64,000 bases of DNA, taken from positions 124,001 to 188,000 of the forward strand of contig CAVSZD010000003.1 of assembly GCA_963732355.1 (NCBI GenBank). Direction: 5' to 3'. The position numbers and the translations under genes were made by a program. The stretch's first letter is position 1; every line of letters starts with the position of its first letter. This stretch comes from JADKAV01 sp963732355. Lineage in GTDB: Bacteria > Actinomycetota > Actinomycetes > S36-B12 > UBA10799. This document shows, in pieces, positions 61,770 through 64,000 of the stretch. A model generated the notes under the pieces. That model saw nothing but the letters and a program-made list of their open reading frames with translations, searched no databases and was not told the DNA's origin.

Positions 61770-63590
61770 ATGACTACGGTTGCTGAGGTGCGTGAACCGC
61801 CTGTGCAGCAGAGCAGGCGTGATCGGTCTGCTGTCGCGGGACTAATCGTCGCTCTGGTGGTTGTTCGCACCGTCGTGTCACTGCGGGGATACCTGCTCCA
61901 GGATGACTTCGCGGTTCGATTCCGGGCTGCTGACCGGAGTTGGTCGCTCGGTTACGCCTTTGAACCATACAATGACCACATAAGCCCGGTCGGGTACAGC
62001 CTGCAGTGGCTGCTCCAATGGGCGTTTCCCGGATCTCACATCGCGCTGGTTCTCACTACCTCCGTCTTGATGGCGGTCACTCTGGTGTGCGTGGCCGGGC
62101 TTGTCTGGGCTCTCACCCAGCGCCTTGTAGGCATCGTTATCGCGTGCGTGATCACCGGGCTCGGGTTGTTCACGTTCGAGGTTGGCACTTGGTGGTGCGT
62201 GTCGCTCTACTCCATGACCTACCTCGCATTCGTCTCGTTCTCGCTCTGGATGGCCGCTGGTGTCATTCGATTCGAGGCGCCGAAGGCAGCGGTGCTGGTC
62301 GGCTTCGTTGGCGCTGTCGTCTCGGACAGCAAGGGGTTCCTCGGACTAGTCTTGGTCTTCGGGCTGGTGGCCGGTATTGACCTGAACGGTCATGGTCCTC
62401 TCGGCCTCAGAGGCGCATGGCGCCGAATGACGGGGGTCTGGATCGGCGCCCTCGCTGTGAGCGGCATCATGCTGGCCCTCTCCGCATGGACCACGACCGG
62501 TGTCCAGGGGAACCTCACTGTGGGACGTGCTCTGGCTTTGATGCGGGATCTGTGGGTGATCAACATCGCCCCGGCCGTGTTCGGTGGACCCTGGTGGTGG
62601 ACTGGTGTGCCGATGTTCGATTGGTCACCGGTACGTTATCTACCCGATACGCCCCCCTTGATTGGCTGGCTGTGCCTGGGCCTTTGCGGTCTTGGTCTGT
62701 GGATGCTTGCCCGTCGACGCTCTGTTCGCGGGTTCGTTGCCTACGCGCTGTTGTACTCTTTGGCGACCACAGCGATTCCGGTCCTGGGACGTGCGGGCAC
62801 TGATCTTGCCAGCCCTGCGTACCGATACACGTATGACGTTGTGCTGCCGGCTGCAATTCTCATGGCCCTTATTGTGGCGCCTCTGTGGTGGCAGCGGCAG
62901 GACACGGCGCGTTGGAAATGGGTAGTCCCAGTTGGCCTGACGGTCTCGATGACGGCTTCTACCGTGGTGCCTGCCATCGCGTGGGGCAGGAACGGGGCCA
63001 AGGACTACGTGAGTCGGGCCGCCTCGGGATTCGATGCTGTTCGGGAGGATGAGGTCGTGATTCCCGAGGGCGTCCCGGACGAAATCGTTCCCAATCTACT
63101 CTTCTGGCAATACGCGAACACGGAGGCCGTGCTGTCACCCCAGCCTGGTGCCCCCACGTTCGGGTCGTTGGCGGGCGACCCACTGCTGGGCTTCGGGTCC
63201 AACGGCGAATTGCAGCGTCAGGAAGTCGAAGGACCGGCTTCGCTGCCAGGGCCCGATCCGAACTGCGGCTACAGGGTCACAGACGCTCCCCGCATCATTC
63301 CACTGGATGGAGCAGTCATCGCATGGGAGTTCATGGCTCGAGTGGCATACTTCAGCGCTGTCGACACAACGATGTACATGGCGGTCGGAGGCAAGATCCA
63401 CACTGTGCCGCTGTCTGCATCTGAGATCACTGCGGTCCATTTTGAGGTTGACGGTCCCGCAACGGATGTGTTGGTCTCCATTGGGACACCGGGTGCCACG
63501 GTGTGCGTCACGGACGTCAGGATCGGGAACCGTGTCGACGCAGCGACCGGGGCGAGAGTGCCAGCAGTTCCCGAGGGATTGCCGGAGTGA
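61770..63590 (+). CDS. GT-C-like membrane glycosyltransferase
   Basis: 606 residues with about eleven membrane segments. The first outer loop holds GYLLQDDFAVRFRAADRSW and then EPYNDHISPVGYSLQW, an acidic motif as in polyprenyl-phosphate-sugar dependent GT-C enzymes. The last ~180 residues form an outer domain. The sugar is unknown. The stop overlaps the GTG of the next acyltransferase (GTGA). Confidence 0.75.
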   Translation: MTTVAEVREPPVQQSRRDRSAVAGLIVALVVVRTVVSLRGYLLQDDFAVRFRAADRSWSLGYAFEPYNDHISPVGYSLQWLLQWAFPGSHIALVLTTSVLMAVTLVCVAGLVWALTQRLVGIVIACVITGLGLFTFEVGTWWCVSLYSMTYLAFVSFSLWMAAGVIRFEAPKAAVLVGFVGAVVSDSKGFLGLVLVFGLVAGIDLNGHGPLGLRGAWRRMTGVWIGALAVSGIMLALSAWTTTGVQGNLTVGRALALMRDLWVINIAPAVFGGPWWWTGVPMFDWSPVRYLPDTPPLIGWLCLGLCGLGLWMLARRRSVRGFVAYALLYSLATTAIPVLGRAGTDLASPAYRYTYDVVLPAAILMALIVAPLWWQRQDTARWKWVVPVGLTVSMTASTVVPAIAWGRNGAKDYVSRAASGFDAVREDEVVIPEGVPDEIVPNLLFWQYANTEAVLSPQPGAPTFGSLAGDPLLGFGSNGELQRQEVEGPASLPGPDPNCGYRVTDAPRIIPLDGAVIAWEFMARVAYFSAVDTTMYMAVGGKIHTVPLSASEITAVHFEVDGPATDVLVSIGTPGATVCVTDVRIGNRVDAATGARVPAVPEGLPE

Positions 63591-64000
63591 GTGTGGCGGC
63601 TGAGCGCCTCGCCTACAACCCTGCGCTCGACGGTCTGCGAGCGGTTTCGGTTCTGGCCATCATGATCTACCACGGTGGGACCAGCCTCGTGCAGGGCGGG
63701 TTCCTGGCGGTCGACATCTTTTTCGTGCTCTCGGGCTTCTTGATCACCACGCTGTTGCTGATCGAGTACGAGAACCAAGGTGGCATCAACCTGAAGGCCT
63801 TCTGGGGGGCGCGGGCCAGGCGACTGCTGCCGGCGTTCTTCCTGGTCCTGATCGCAGTCCTTCTGTATGGCGCCTTCCTCAGCGGGGAGGCGGCCACGGC
63901 CGTGCGCCGGGACGCGCTGGCGACCTTGTTCTATGTGAGCAACTGGTGGTTCATCGCGTCCGGAAACTCCTACTTCGAACAGTTCCAAGATCCTTCTCCG
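63587..64000 (+). CDS. acyltransferase 3 family protein, N-terminal part (runs off the window)
   Basis: Open from GTG 63587 to the end of the window, 138 residues. Typical start (NPALDGLRAVSVLAIMIYHG), then GGFLAVDIFFVLSGFLITTL and RARRLLPAFFLVLIAVLL. Third acyltransferase 3 gene in this envelope cluster. Confidence 0.92.
   Translation, partial: MSVAAERLAYNPALDGLRAVSVLAIMIYHGGTSLVQGGFLAVDIFFVLSGFLITTLLLIEYENQGGINLKAFWGARARRLLPAFFLVLIAVLLYGAFLSGEAATAVRRDALATLFYVSNWWFIASGNSYFEQFQDPSP

Overview
The window is about 64 kb of high-GC DNA from an actinomycete (Actinomycetota). This rests on the heavy use of G/C third positions, GTG/TTG starts, ATGA/GTGA stop-start overlaps, GC-rich terminators, an ANTAR response regulator, a LexA box of actinobacterial type, and a cell-envelope cluster (AftD-like protein, DUF2613, DUF3068, glycosyltransferase, methyltransferase) that I recall as conserved with mycobacteria. 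I cannot name the genus.

Layout. 1-4.0 kb: end of alaS, then ruvX, mltG and aroE, tightly coupled. 4.05-9.9 kb: a roadblock/LC7 protein, a DUF4388 protein and type IV pilus genes pilB, pilT (two frameshifts) and pilC. 9.9-18.5 kb: an accessory insertion that splits the pilus locus. It holds a 2.5-kb anomalous segment (9915-12442) with long tracts free of cytosine on the + strand alternating with hairpin-rich blocks, decayed tniB and tniQ transposition genes, a small uncharacterised module (winged-helix-like protein, PIN-like nuclease, winged-helix-like protein), two unknown ORFs, a DUF222/HNH gene under a LexA box, and a histidine-phosphatase gene. 18.5-27.5 kb: the pilus locus resumes with pilA, three minor-pilin-like genes, prepilin peptidase, pilM, pilN, pilO and a Ser-rich membrane protein. 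27.5-32.8 kb: aroC-aroK-aroB-aroQ, an Xaa-Pro peptidase, efp, nusB and a tRNA. 32.9-39 kb: an ANTAR regulator, a branched-chain amino acid ABC substrate-binding lipoprotein and its convergent transporter operon. 39-42.9 kb: acetyltransferase, thioesterase, polA. 42.8-54.5 kb: envelope glycan cluster. 54.5-56.2 kb: rpsA with a structured leader. 56.2-64 kb: acyltransferases, a methyltransferase, a sulfatase-like protein and a GT-C-like protein, running off the end.

How the genes work together. The pilus genes encode a complete type IV pilus engine (PilB/PilT motors, PilC platform, PilM/N/O alignment proteins, pilins, peptidase), with small-GTPase-regulator-like genes in front. The aro genes on both sides of it form the shikimate pathway block. 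The 43-64 kb part builds and decorates surface glycans.

Two cautions. About eleven single-base frameshifts lie in pilus and surface genes (pilT, pilA, the 44-kb gene, aftD-like, the DUF3068 gene, an acyltransferase, the sulfatase-like gene), while the housekeeping genes read cleanly. These could be sequencing errors, decay or phase variation. The C-free segment is so unusual that assembly error or foreign contamination must be excluded before any biological reading.
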